Positions 54,016 to 61,964 of a stretch of 64,000 nt of DNA are shown in pieces. The position numbers and the translations under genes were made by a program. The notes under the pieces are model-generated. The model was not told the DNA's origin. It did no database searches and saw only the letters and a program-made list of their open reading frames with translations. Numbering within the stretch: the stretch's first letter is position 1; the number at the start of each line of letters is the position of its first letter. The stretch is from Pseudovibrio sp. Tun.PSC04-5.I4. Its GTDB lineage: Bacteria > Pseudomonadota > Alphaproteobacteria > Rhizobiales > Stappiaceae. The stretch spans positions 124,001 through 188,000 of the forward strand of contig NZ_FNLB01000007.1 in assembly GCF_900104145.1 (NCBI RefSeq), given 5' to 3'.

Positions 54016-54122
54016 AGTACATGGAGGCTGCTGCTGCAATAGCGGACTAAAAGACACTTTAAGGCTTCCTTGGTATTTTTTTGGACCATTTATATCCCCC
54101 GTTGCAGGCTTTATTGGCAGAT

Positions 54123-54156
54123 AGCTGATGCAGTGGATGCTCCCTCTACCAGACGT
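54123..54156. repeat. Isolated IS1111-type end fragment
   Basis: AGCTGATGCAGTGGATGCTC then CCTCTACC matches the right outer end of the IS1111 element (reverse complement around 50538-50572), including GTGGATGCTCCC at 54133-54144. No transposase accompanies it; it marks another end of the same element type or a past excision. Confidence 0.5.
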
Positions 54157-54159
54157 TGG

Positions 54160-54254
54160 TCCATGCTTGGTTGCCTGCAATTCATCAACACCAAAGATCT
54201 TCACCCCGGTGATGTCCCCGCGCCAGCGCAAGCTTGCGTTATACTCAGACCATT
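54160..54254 (-). pseudogene. IS5-family transposase relic, part 1 (interrupted by IS630)
   Basis: The minus frame KWSEYNASLRWRGDIT runs directly into GVKIFGVDELQATKHGPT. In intact IS5 proteins these segments are >100 residues apart, so an internal deletion joined them. Its upstream part lies at 55312-55371, beyond the IS630. Confidence 0.75.
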
Positions 54255-55311
54255 TAAAGCGTTTCGATCAAAAATTGAATCGTTGAGATTCACAAAGAGG
54301 TGGAAGTGTGATTCCCTGTGTTTGGGAGGATCACCATATGCCAGCAGCACTTTCTCTAGACCTGCGAGAACGCTTTGCGCGTCTGATCAAGGGCGGTATA
54401 TCGGGTCGGGAGGCCGCGCGACGTCTTCAGATATCTGCTGCAACAGGATCTCGTTGGGGGCGTGAGGTGCGCGTTTGTGGATCGGCTACCATAGCGCCAA
54501 TGGGTCGACCTCGTGGAACTGGCAAGCTCGCCCCCTATGTCGGGTTCTTCAAAGAATTGGTGATGCAAGACCCGGACATCACATTGTTTGAACTGCGCGA
54601 TGCGCTTGCCAATGCTGAGGGCATCACGGTACATCATTCAGCCATTGCACAGCTGCTGAAGCGCCTTGGCTTCACGCATAAAAAAAGTCGCTGGTTGCCA
54701 GCGAGCGTCAGCGCCTGAAAGTAAAGCAACGGCGGTCTGACTGGTTCAAACATCGCCTCCCGGCTATCAAGGCCCTGCCTGAGCGCATTGTTTTTCTTGA
54801 TGAAACCGCGGTCAAAACCAATCTGACCCGTCAGCGTGGCTGGGCAGTCCGGGGCGAGCGACTTGTGATGGACGCGCCTTTCGGGAGTTGGGGCACGCAG
54901 ACGCTGATTGCAGGCTTGACCTGCGATGCATTGATTGCGCCCTGGATAATCAATGGTGCAATGAATGGAGAAGCTTTTGCAACTTATGTCCGCCACGTGC
55001 TGGTGCCGCAGATCGAACCGGGCACCGTGGTCATCCTCGACAATTTTGCCACGCACTACAACACAGAAGCGGCGGCTGCCTTGAAGGCACACGGCTGCTG
55101 GTTCCTTTACCTGCCGCCATATTCGCCAGACCTGAACCCGATTGAGTTGGCGTTCTCAAAACTCAAAGCCCACCTGCGCAAGATCGGCGCTCGCTCGTTC
55201 TCGGCTGTCTTCAAGGCCATCGGCGAAATCTGTGATCTTTACGACCCAACTGAATGCTGGAACTACTTCAAGGCCGCACAATGCACCTCAAACTAATCTC
55301 GAAACGCTTTA
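54255..55311 (+). mobile_element. IS630-family element with TA target duplication
   Basis: Ends TAAAGCGTTTCGA (54255-54267) and TCGAAACGCTTTA (55299-55311) are perfect inverted repeats whose outer TA is the duplicated target dinucleotide. Removing the element joins the two parts of a decayed IS5 gene. Confidence 0.9.
54338..55296 (+). CDS. IS630-family transposase, made by -1 frameshift
   Basis: Frame A (54338-54718) starts MPAALSLDLRERFARLIKGG, with a paired-domain-like HTH. Frame B ends at 55296 with a DDE core: FLDETAVKTNLTRQRGWAVR, VVILDNFATHYNTEAAAALK and LPPYSPDLNPIELAFSKLKA. They join at an A-run (CATAAAAAAAGTC, ~54678-54690) in the order A-AAA-AAG, a classic -1 slippery site, giving THKKKSLVASERQRLKVKQR. 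IS630 transposases often use such programmed frameshifting. The joined ORF is listed as one CDS. Confidence 0.85.
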
Positions 55312-55371
55312 GTGAGCCGGTATCAGGCTTTAGCAAATTTATGTCCGATCATCATTGTGTTTAAACGGCAT
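55312..55371 (-). pseudogene. IS5-family transposase relic, part 2 (N-terminus)
   Basis: From an ATG at 55371 (MPFKHNDDR), after a frameshift, HKFAKA, a stop, then YRLT continues across the IS630 into KWSEYNASLRW. It matches the N-terminus of the IS5 transposase at 23212. It is inactivated by a stop, a frameshift and the internal deletion. Confidence 0.7.
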
Positions 55372-55419
55372 GATCATTGGCGGTGTTGCCGAAATTCGTT
55401 TCCTTTAAGTGGATGGGTT

Positions 55420-55714
55420 TTAAAGTTCGAGGATGAGTTCTTTAGTCCCTGCGGCGGGCACCGCGCAGCAGATCAGCACGTCGTCATCGGCATGTTCAGC
55501 GGGAACAGGCGTGCGGTACGTAACATCTCCCGCCAGTTTCCTGGTGAGGCAACTGCCACACACCCCGCTCCGACAAGAGAAGTTTGGGGTCAGTCCATGC
55601 GCCTCTGCGGTTTCCAGCAAGGTTGCATCGCCCTTTTGCCAGCGCTGTTCAAAGCCGGAGGCGTCGAACCTGACGATGGCCAAATCTGCCTCTGGTTCCG
55701 ACTCTGGTCGGGCA
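55420..55714 (-). pseudogene. 2Fe-2S ferredoxin domain, C-terminal fragment of an oxidoreductase
   Basis: The frame from the IS5 end reads ARPESEPEADLAIVRFDASG, LTPNFSCRSGVCGSCLTRKL and DDDVLICCAVPAAGTKELIL to a stop at 55420. The Cys pattern CxxxxCxxC...C is that of plant-type ferredoxins, as found at the C-terminus of flavodoxin-reductase-like electron-transfer proteins. The preceding FAD/NAD domains were removed by IS5 copy 2 (from 55715). Confidence 0.8.
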
Positions 55715-56813
55715 GGCCTTGTTGCAGGGGTCGTGAATAGCTTAAAGCACGCCCAAACCCGTAAATTCAGGTCATGTGATTGCTTCGAACGCGGGCCTGC
55801 CGAGTTTGGTTATTGTGTTGAGAATGCTAACGCCAATCTTTGTTTCGGTCCTCTGATTGTTAAAGGTGCGTGCCTTCAGTTTGTTGCCGATGACTTGCTT
55901 CCAGCGTCCCATCTGCGTTTCAATTCGCGAGCGCTGATTGTAGCCTGTTTGTTTTTGCCAACCGAGGCGCCCTTTGTCTTTGATCGCAAGAATATGTTTA
56001 TCTCGCGATGACGGATTCCGGTCAGCCTTAGGACTTAAAACAGCTGTTTTGGGTGGGGGAATGATAATCTCAACGTCATCTCCATACCGTGTCTCAAGGA
56101 CCCTTCGTGTTGGCTCACCGTTATAGGCTCCATCGCCTAAAAACTTGTTTACAGGACCGTCAACCTGATCCAGAAGGTCAGGCAGGACGGTCGGGTCACC
56201 TACATTTTCATAGGTGAGATCGGAGCATACAATCTCGCCAGTGTTCAAGTCCATACCAAGATGGAGCTTGCGCCAGGATCGCCGCATTGCCTTAGTTTTG
56301 TGTTTGTTTTGAAGCCATTCGCCTTCGCCATAGATCTTGACACCAGTACTGTCGACCACAAGATGCACCGGCTCTGTTCTGGCCTTTGCTGGCTTGGTAA
56401 TCTGCAAGCCACCGGCTCGCCGGGACAACGTTGAAAAATCTGGAACTGACAAATCAACTTGCATCAATCGAACCACAGAGCGCATAAATCCTTGCGACTG
56501 TCGTAACGCCAAGGCGTATACGCTACGCAGTGTTAGGCATACCTCAATGGCTAAATCAGAATACTTGCGTTGCCCTCCGCGAGTGGTCCAGCGCTGCGCT
56601 GACCACTCCTTCCCGATCTCACGGCTGACCCAGATCGTCAAATCACCACGATTACGAAGACTTTCGTTATAGTCACGCCAGTTCGTGACACGATATTTCT
56701 TCTTGTCAAATTTGTGACGACGGCTGGCGTGGAACTTGTGGGGCATCGGATAGCTTTATGAAGACGAACAAGCCTTCTAATTACAGACACTGAGCGACCC
56801 CTGCAACAAGGCC
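55715..56813 (-). mobile_element. IS5-family element, copy 2 (1099 bp)
   Basis: Perfect 19-bp inverted repeats GGCCTTGTTGCAGGGGTCG (55715-55733) and CGACCCCTGCAACAAGGCC (56795-56813). Same size and orientation as copy 1 (8796-9894). It truncates the ferredoxin-domain gene. Confidence 0.92.
55772..56746 (-). CDS. IS5-family transposase
   Basis: 324 residues, identical to the copy at 8853-9827 except at five positions (for example GAYNGEP here and GAYDGEP there, one residue after the catalytic-region Asp). All DDE residues are retained. A recent duplicate. Confidence 0.92.
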   Translation of the reverse strand: MPHKFHASRRHKFDKKKYRVTNWRDYNESLRNRGDLTIWVSREIGKEWSAQRWTTRGGQRKYSDLAIEVCLTLRSVYALALRQSQGFMRSVVRLMQVDLSVPDFSTLSRRAGGLQITKPAKARTEPVHLVVDSTGVKIYGEGEWLQNKHKTKAMRRSWRKLHLGMDLNTGEIVCSDLTYENVGDPTVLPDLLDQVDGPVNKFLGDGAYNGEPTRRVLETRYGDDVEIIIPPPKTAVLSPKADRNPSSRDKHILAIKDKGRLGWQKQTGYNQRSRIETQMGRWKQVIGNKLKARTFNNQRTETKIGVSILNTITKLGRPAFEAIT

Positions 56814-56886
56814 GTCTCGCTATAAGTTTTGGTGACAAGCCCAGAAGTTCGGTTTCTAAGTAGACTCCTCATAAGGGTGTTGTCAC

Positions 56887-57585
56887 GGGTTCTGTCGCAA
56901 ATTTTAGGTGCGGACAGAATCCAGCTATGGTCTGGACGCAGTTATCCTGCGAGCTCCATAAACTGACGAAAGGCTGGAACGCTTTCCTGTCCCAGTTGCC
57001 CTTTTCGGATCATGTGAGCCACCTCAATTCCATCCAGCGTCGCCGCTGCAGACCGGAAGGCCTTAAAGCCCATCATGGGTTTGGTGATGCGCTTGATAAA
57101 GCGGTGATCCTGCTCAACGATATTGTTGCCGATGGCTTCTTCATAAAAACGGGTTGCAGCCTCTTCATCCCGTGTCTCAGAGAGCATGAAATCAACGGTT
57201 TTTCCTTGTTTATCAACGGCCCGATACTGATATACTCATTTGCCTTTAACCTTGATATAAGTCTCGTCCATCCGCCAGGAGGTGCCAACCTAACGTTTCT
57301 GCTTCTTAGCCTTGGCTGCAATGAGAGGCGCGTATTTTTCAACCCAGCGATTGAGCGTGGCGTGATCTACCTCAACCCCGCGTTCTTGCATGATCTCCTC
57401 AAGGTCGCGGTAAGAAACCGAGTCGCGCACGTAAAAGAAAACCGCATATAGGATCGCGTCTTTGGGGTAGTGGCTTTCTTTGAAACTGACCACAGCAGCA
57501 ATCCTCATCGCATGGTTACAGAGCCCTTGTGTTTTGACAATCAGCCTCATGTCACGCAAGACTGAAAAAGTTTGCGACACAACCC
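56887..57585 (-). mobile_element. IS6-family element (699 bp), decayed
   Basis: End repeats GGGTTCTGTCGCAAA (56887-56901) and TTTGCGACACAACCC (57571-57585) match at 14 of 15 positions. It contains one broken transposase gene and no 8-bp target duplication. Confidence 0.85.
56942..57508 (-). pseudogene. IS6-family transposase with two nonsense codons and an internal deletion
   Basis: The minus frame starts MRIAAVVSFKESHYPKDAIL, reaches KKQKR, a TAG, then VGTSWRMDETYIKVKGK, a TGA, then VYQYRAVDKQGKTVDFMLS and IVEQDHRFIKRITKPMMGFK. The TGA replaces a Trp conserved in this family (KGKWVY). The codons between EEAIGNNI and VEQDHRF are missing relative to the IS6 segment at 36.46-36.62 kb, exactly between two AACAATAT direct repeats. 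Confidence 0.85.
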
Positions 57586-57600
57586 CAAATAGCACGAGGG

Positions 57601-58386
57601 TCACTCTTCAATTTTTTGAATTGCAAAGAGTTTGGAGGAGATGAGCTCACGCCGCTGTTGGTCCTGGCCGAGGCGGAAAGACGTTTCAACAAAATCGATA
57701 TGCCGGTGCGCAGCATCTTCAGCCTTTGCGCTGTTCCGGTTCATGATCGCACGCCCAATTTCCTCATGCTGTTCCAATAGCTGTTCTCCAGTCCCATCGA
57801 TGGCACGCAGAAACTCGCGGTTATAAAACACGCCTTTTTTCGTCAGTTCATAGATGGAGGACATCATATGAACCAGCATCGCATTATGGCTGGCGTCTAC
57901 GATTGAGGAGTGAAAGGCGATGTCGCTCTTCTTGGAGGCACTATCATCACCGGCAGCCTGCGCCTCTCGCAGGTTAACCAGCAATTCCTCTATCCGGTCG
58001 AGATCCAGCTTTGTGGCACGTTCAGCAGCTAAGCGCGCGGCGAATCCTTCCTGCACACGTCTGTACTCGAGATAGTCATAAAACGCAGTCTGGTTACGGC
58101 TGATGAGATTGATCAGTGCGGGGCTCATAGCCGCGCTGATCAAGGGTGCAATGAACGACCCCTCTCCGTGGCGAATATTAATGAGATTGGACTCTTCTAA
58201 ACGCTTCAGTGCTTCTCGGACTTTTGGTCGTGAGACACCCATACGATCGGAAATTTCACGCTCAGAGGGGAGCTTGGTGCCCTCTTTTAAGACCCCTGCC
58301 AGAATGAGGCCTTCGATCTGATCGGTTACAGAATCTACGACCGTATCATGGTCGATCGGTTCAAAAAGATTATTTACTGACACCAT
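57601..58386 (-). CDS. GntR-family (FadR subfamily) regulator
   Basis: 261 residues. The N-terminal winged HTH is EGLILAGVLKEGTKLPSERE and SDRMGVSRPKVREALKRLEE. A C-terminal FCD ligand domain follows (YDYLEYRRVQEGFAARLAAE, KSDIAFHSSIVDASHNAMLV, EHEEIG-type metal site QHEEIGRAIMNRNSAKAEDA). It is divergent from the TRAP operon and next to a D-lactate dehydrogenase, so it is a likely LldR/GlcC-type regulator responding to lactate or a related hydroxyacid. Confidence 0.9.
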   Translation of the reverse strand: MVSVNNLFEPIDHDTVVDSVTDQIEGLILAGVLKEGTKLPSEREISDRMGVSRPKVREALKRLEESNLINIRHGEGSFIAPLISAAMSPALINLISRNQTAFYDYLEYRRVQEGFAARLAAERATKLDLDRIEELLVNLREAQAAGDDSASKKSDIAFHSSIVDASHNAMLVHMMSSIYELTKKGVFYNREFLRAIDGTGEQLLEQHEEIGRAIMNRNSAKAEDAAHRHIDFVETSFRLGQDQQRRELISSKLFAIQKIEE

Positions 58387-58730
58387 AACTCACACTTCCA
58401 ACAGAACGAACTTCAATACTGGTTGATTTTATTTCTCAATTCAAGGGGAGAACGAAACAGCCTTATTTTATGATATATCAACATATGCATTACGCACTAA
58501 TGCGTTGTTTTACCGTTCTTTTCCCTCTGAGTAGCGGTGATTTCAATAGCAACATAGGTAACTGCACTCTAGGTAATATCCCGTTAGTCAAGCCCGAAAA
58601 ACGGCTAGAACGCTCAAATATATTTCTTGATTTATCTGAGAGGTCAATATTATTTACCAGATATCGGTTGTTTGGGAGGGCTGCGCGAGAGCGTATTTTG
58701 CGACAGCCGAATGCACTTCTGGAGGAAACA
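58387..58730. promoter_or_regulatory. Divergent regulator / TRAP operon control region
   Basis: 344 bp holding candidate operators: TGATATATCA (58471-58480, perfect palindrome) and GCATTACGCACTAATGC (58487-58503, arms GCATTA/TAATGC with a 5-bp spacer). Either could bind the FadR-type regulator encoded on the left. A plus-strand frame through this region joins dctP but has no family similarity before 58731. Confidence 0.5.
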
Positions 58731-59783
58731 ATGAATAAATCAATTTTGAGCCTCGCTCTGGCCGCAACAGTACTCGCTGCACCAGTTGCAAATGCTGCCG
58801 ATAAACTGTTACTCAAAACACCAATTGCCTTCTCAACGTCTCTGCCGGGTCTTGGTAGTCCAATTCCACGTGTTGCTGAACAGCTGAAACTGATGTCTGG
58901 CGGCACCATCAAAATGAAGGTGTATGAGCCGGGTAAACTGGTTCCACCATTCGAGATCCTTGAAGCTGTTTCCTCCGGAAAAATCAACTCCGGTTACACA
59001 ACAGCCGGTTACTGGGCTGGTAAGATACCCGCTGCACCGCTGTTTTCTGCTGTCCCATTTGGACCAGAAGCTGGCGAATACGCCGCCTGGCTCTACTACG
59101 GCAACGGCCTTACCCTCTATCAGGAAATGTATGATCAGGCTGGCTACAACGTAAAAGTTCTGCCATGTGCCATCATCGCGCCAGAAACATCCGGCTGGTT
59201 TGCTAAGGAAATCAATTCTCTTGAAGATCTGAAGGGCCTGAAAATGCGCTTCTTCGGTCTTGGCGGCAAAGTCATGCAGAAGCTGGGCGTTGCAACATCC
59301 TTGCTGCCGGGCGGTGAAATCTTCCCTGCACTTGAAAAGGGGGCGATTGACGCGACTGAATTCTCCATGCCTGCAATTGATGCCCGTCTTGGCTTCCATA
59401 AACTGGTAAAATTTAATTACTTCCCGGGTTGGCACCAGCAGGCAACAGTGTTCGAACTGCTGATCAACAAAAGCGTTTGGAACAAAGCCAGCGACCAACA
59501 TAAAGCAATTATTGAAAACGCTTGTAAGGCTTCCATGACTGACAGCTTTGCAGAAGGTGAAGCGATCCAGCACGAAGCGATGATCGACAACATTGAAAAC
59601 AACGGCGTTCAGATCAAGCAGTGGTCTCCTGAGATGCTCGACGTATTCCGGGCGACCTGGAATGATGTTGCAAAAGAAGAAGCTGCGAATGACCCGTTCT
59701 TCGCAAAGGTTCTGACCGACATGAACCAGTTCCGCGACAACTACAAAATCTGGAAAGAAAACGCGTTCTTGCCGCGCAAATAA
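58731..59783 (+). CDS. dctP: TRAP transporter substrate-binding protein (DctP family)
   Basis: 350 residues from the ATG at 58731 (GGAGGAAACA directly upstream); the longer open frame is rejected. The Sec signal peptide is NKSILSLALAATVLAAPVANA, cleavage near residue 22. The DctP fold is MKVYEPGKLVPPFEILEAVS, ETSGWFAKEINSLEDLKGLK, MRFFGLGGKVMQKLGVATSL and the conserved Arg-site region EKGAIDATEFSMPAIDARL. This subgroup includes 2-oxoacid/lactate binders. The neighbour Dld suggests D-lactate; not proven. Confidence 0.92.
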   Translation: MNKSILSLALAATVLAAPVANAADKLLLKTPIAFSTSLPGLGSPIPRVAEQLKLMSGGTIKMKVYEPGKLVPPFEILEAVSSGKINSGYTTAGYWAGKIPAAPLFSAVPFGPEAGEYAAWLYYGNGLTLYQEMYDQAGYNVKVLPCAIIAPETSGWFAKEINSLEDLKGLKMRFFGLGGKVMQKLGVATSLLPGGEIFPALEKGAIDATEFSMPAIDARLGFHKLVKFNYFPGWHQQATVFELLINKSVWNKASDQHKAIIENACKASMTDSFAEGEAIQHEAMIDNIENNGVQIKQWSPEMLDVFRATWNDVAKEEAANDPFFAKVLTDMNQFRDNYKIWKENAFLPRK

Positions 59784-59793
59784 CAGGCTTGTC

Positions 59794-59819
59794 GGGAGTG
59801 GCTTCCTCAAACCACTCCC
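59794..59819 (+). promoter_or_regulatory. Hairpin between dctP and the TRAP permease gene
   Basis: GGGAGTGG (59794-59801) pairs perfectly with CCACTCCC (59812-59819) around a 10-nt loop, 10 bp after the dctP stop. There is no long T-run, so it is probably an mRNA-stabilising or partial-termination element that raises binding-protein levels. Confidence 0.6.
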
Positions 59820-59888
59820 ACTTTCCCAAGGTGCAGTGCCACCTTCCAGATGAACTTGTTGCCGCGTTGACCTGCGAGAGTGGATGTT

Positions 59889-61955
59889 ATGATCAAAAAC
59901 CTTCAAGACACCTCAGATCCAATCGAGCTTTTTGAAGAAATTCTTGAGCACGAAGACACCGACAAACAACCCATTGCTGTCGCTCTAGACACTGTTGTGA
60001 AGGGCGTTGGTCATGTGGTGATGTGGGCCAATCTCCTTCTCATCTCGGCAATCGTTTTTCAGGTGGCCATGCGTTACTTGTTTAACCAGAACTACCCCCA
60101 AATTGACGAGATCCAATGGCACTTCTACGGTCTTGTGACCATGGTTGGCATCTCCTACGCGCTGGTGACAGACAGCCATGTGCGAGTAGACCTGCTGCAC
60201 ATGCAGTTGAGCCTGCGGACACAGCGGTTTATTGAGATTGTGGGCATTCTGGCCCTGCTCACACCCTTCCTCTACCTGATGATTGATCAGGGTTTCGATT
60301 ACTTTTACGAGAGCTTCCGCGTTAACGAGCGATCCGCCAGCCCAACCGGTCTGCCGGCGCGGTGGGCGCTAAAAGCTGTCATCCCGATCAGCTTTACTTT
60401 GCTTGCCCTTGCTGCAATAGCCCGCCTCATTCATGACGTGCATGCGATTTGGGTCAACAGCGAAACAGAACGGCAAGGCAAGGGCTTCCGCCTCATTTTT
60501 GGTGCGTTCCTCGCGTTTGCACTCGTCGCGTACGGCCTGTCTTTCCTCGTTGAAACGACGGAAGAGAAGCTCGTCATTGCCATGTTCCTCAGCTTCATTG
60601 CGCTGCTGTTTTCCGGATATCCGGTCGCGTGGGTGCTTGCTGGCGTGGGTGTTGGCTTCTGCGGCCTTGCCTACTTATTCGACAATGACCTGATGGTCTG
60701 GACTGGCCTTGAAAGCACATTCACCGGCCTCGACTACCTGACACTTGGCGCAACCGTGAACCGTGTTTACGCGACAATGTCCAACGCTGTTCTTGTCGCC
60801 CTACCGATGTTCATCTTCATGGGTCTGATGCTGGACGAGAGCGGTGTTGCTGAACGTCTGATGAACGCCATGCAAAAACTGTTTGGCACTGTACGCGGCG
60901 GCCTTGCCATCACCGTTACACTCATCGGTATCATCCTTGCTGCGTCCACGGGCATCATTGGGGCTTCCGTAGTGTTGCTCGGCATTCTGTCTTTGCCATC
61001 CATGATGCAGCAGAATTATTCCAAATCTCTGGCCGCTGGTGTTGTGTCTGCCTCCGGTACGCTTGGCATTCTCATTCCGCCATCCATCATGCTCGTCATC
61101 ATGGCAGACCAGATGGCTCTGTCCGTAGGTGATCTGTTCATGGCAGCAGTCTTCCCCGGCCTCATCATTGGAATGCTGTACCTGCTCTACATCTTCATCA
61201 TCGCATTGGTGAAACGCGACGTAGCACCAGTACCGGAAGGTGCCAAAGCTCCCGATTGGAATGCGATCAAAGACGTTGCTCTGGCTGCATTGCCAACGTT
61301 ACTGCTGATCCTTGCCGTTCTGGGCTCCATTTTTGCGGGGTTGGCCACACCAACGGAAGCCTCAGGCGTCGGTGCACTCGGTGCAACCTTGTTGGCACTT
61401 GGCTATCGCAAACTTACTTTCCGCAAGTTGGTGAACGTTCTAAAATCCACCTTCAACACCACCGCTTACATCTTTGCCATCTTCCTCGGCGCGACGATCT
61501 TCTCCTACGTTCTGCGGGAAATGGGCGGCGATGCCCTGATTGAAGACATGGTTGCCTCAACAGGCTTTGGTGCCAACGGAACTGTGATGTTCATTCTGTT
61601 CATCGTGTTCCTGCTTGGCTTTGTATTGGATTGGATCGAGATCACCTTGATCGTTCTGCCGCTGATGCGCCCGATCATCAATGGTCTTGGTCTGGACATT
61701 GATGGCTTTGGCGTGATTGATGAACCTGCCTTGATCTGGTTCGTGATCCTTGTTGCGGTGACGTTGCAAACCTCGTTCCTGACGCCGCCTGTTGGTTTTG
61801 CCTTGTTCTATCTCAAGGGCGTTTGCCCGCCGGAAATCAAGCTGACAGATATCTACCGCGGCATCATTCCGTTCGTACTGCTGCAGTTGGTCGGCCTGCT
61901 GTTGGTGTATTACCTGCCAGCGCTGGCCACATGGCTCCCATCGGTCGCGTATTAG
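59889..61955 (+). CDS. TRAP transporter, fused small and large permease subunits (DctQM)
   Basis: 688 residues with ~16 hydrophobic segments. The N-terminal ~200 residues are a DctQ small subunit (VFQVAMRYLFNQNYPQIDEI, SYALVTDSHVRVDLLHMQL, MIDQGFDYFYESF). The C-terminal part is DctM (VALPMFIFMGLMLDESGVAE, GIIGASVVLLGILSLPSMMQ, SGTLGILIPPSIMLVIMADQ, PTEASGVGALGATLLAL, LDWIEITLIVLPLMRPIING, TSFLTPPVGFALFYLKG). Fusions of this kind form one chain in TAXI/DctQM-type TRAP systems. The ATG at 59889 or a GTG at 59880 may start it. It takes substrate from DctP using the Na+ gradient. Confidence 0.92.
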   Translation: MIKNLQDTSDPIELFEEILEHEDTDKQPIAVALDTVVKGVGHVVMWANLLLISAIVFQVAMRYLFNQNYPQIDEIQWHFYGLVTMVGISYALVTDSHVRVDLLHMQLSLRTQRFIEIVGILALLTPFLYLMIDQGFDYFYESFRVNERSASPTGLPARWALKAVIPISFTLLALAAIARLIHDVHAIWVNSETERQGKGFRLIFGAFLAFALVAYGLSFLVETTEEKLVIAMFLSFIALLFSGYPVAWVLAGVGVGFCGLAYLFDNDLMVWTGLESTFTGLDYLTLGATVNRVYATMSNAVLVALPMFIFMGLMLDESGVAERLMNAMQKLFGTVRGGLAITVTLIGIILAASTGIIGASVVLLGILSLPSMMQQNYSKSLAAGVVSASGTLGILIPPSIMLVIMADQMALSVGDLFMAAVFPGLIIGMLYLLYIFIIALVKRDVAPVPEGAKAPDWNAIKDVALAALPTLLLILAVLGSIFAGLATPTEASGVGALGATLLALGYRKLTFRKLVNVLKSTFNTTAYIFAIFLGATIFSYVLREMGGDALIEDMVASTGFGANGTVMFILFIVFLLGFVLDWIEITLIVLPLMRPIINGLGLDIDGFGVIDEPALIWFVILVAVTLQTSFLTPPVGFALFYLKGVCPPEIKLTDIYRGIIPFVLLQLVGLLLVYYLPALATWLPSVAY

Positions 61956-61964
61956 GAGGCAGCA

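Noticed and set aside
57240..57310. TGA or TAG read as an amino acid in the IS6 gene
   Set aside because: The rest of the window uses the standard code; Trp codons are TGG in all intact genes. Nonsense decay is simpler.
58833..59906. Long minus-strand frame (357 codons) opposite dctP
   Set aside because: It is antisense to the clear TRAP binding protein; the peptide shows no family motif and reads as mirrored codon bias.
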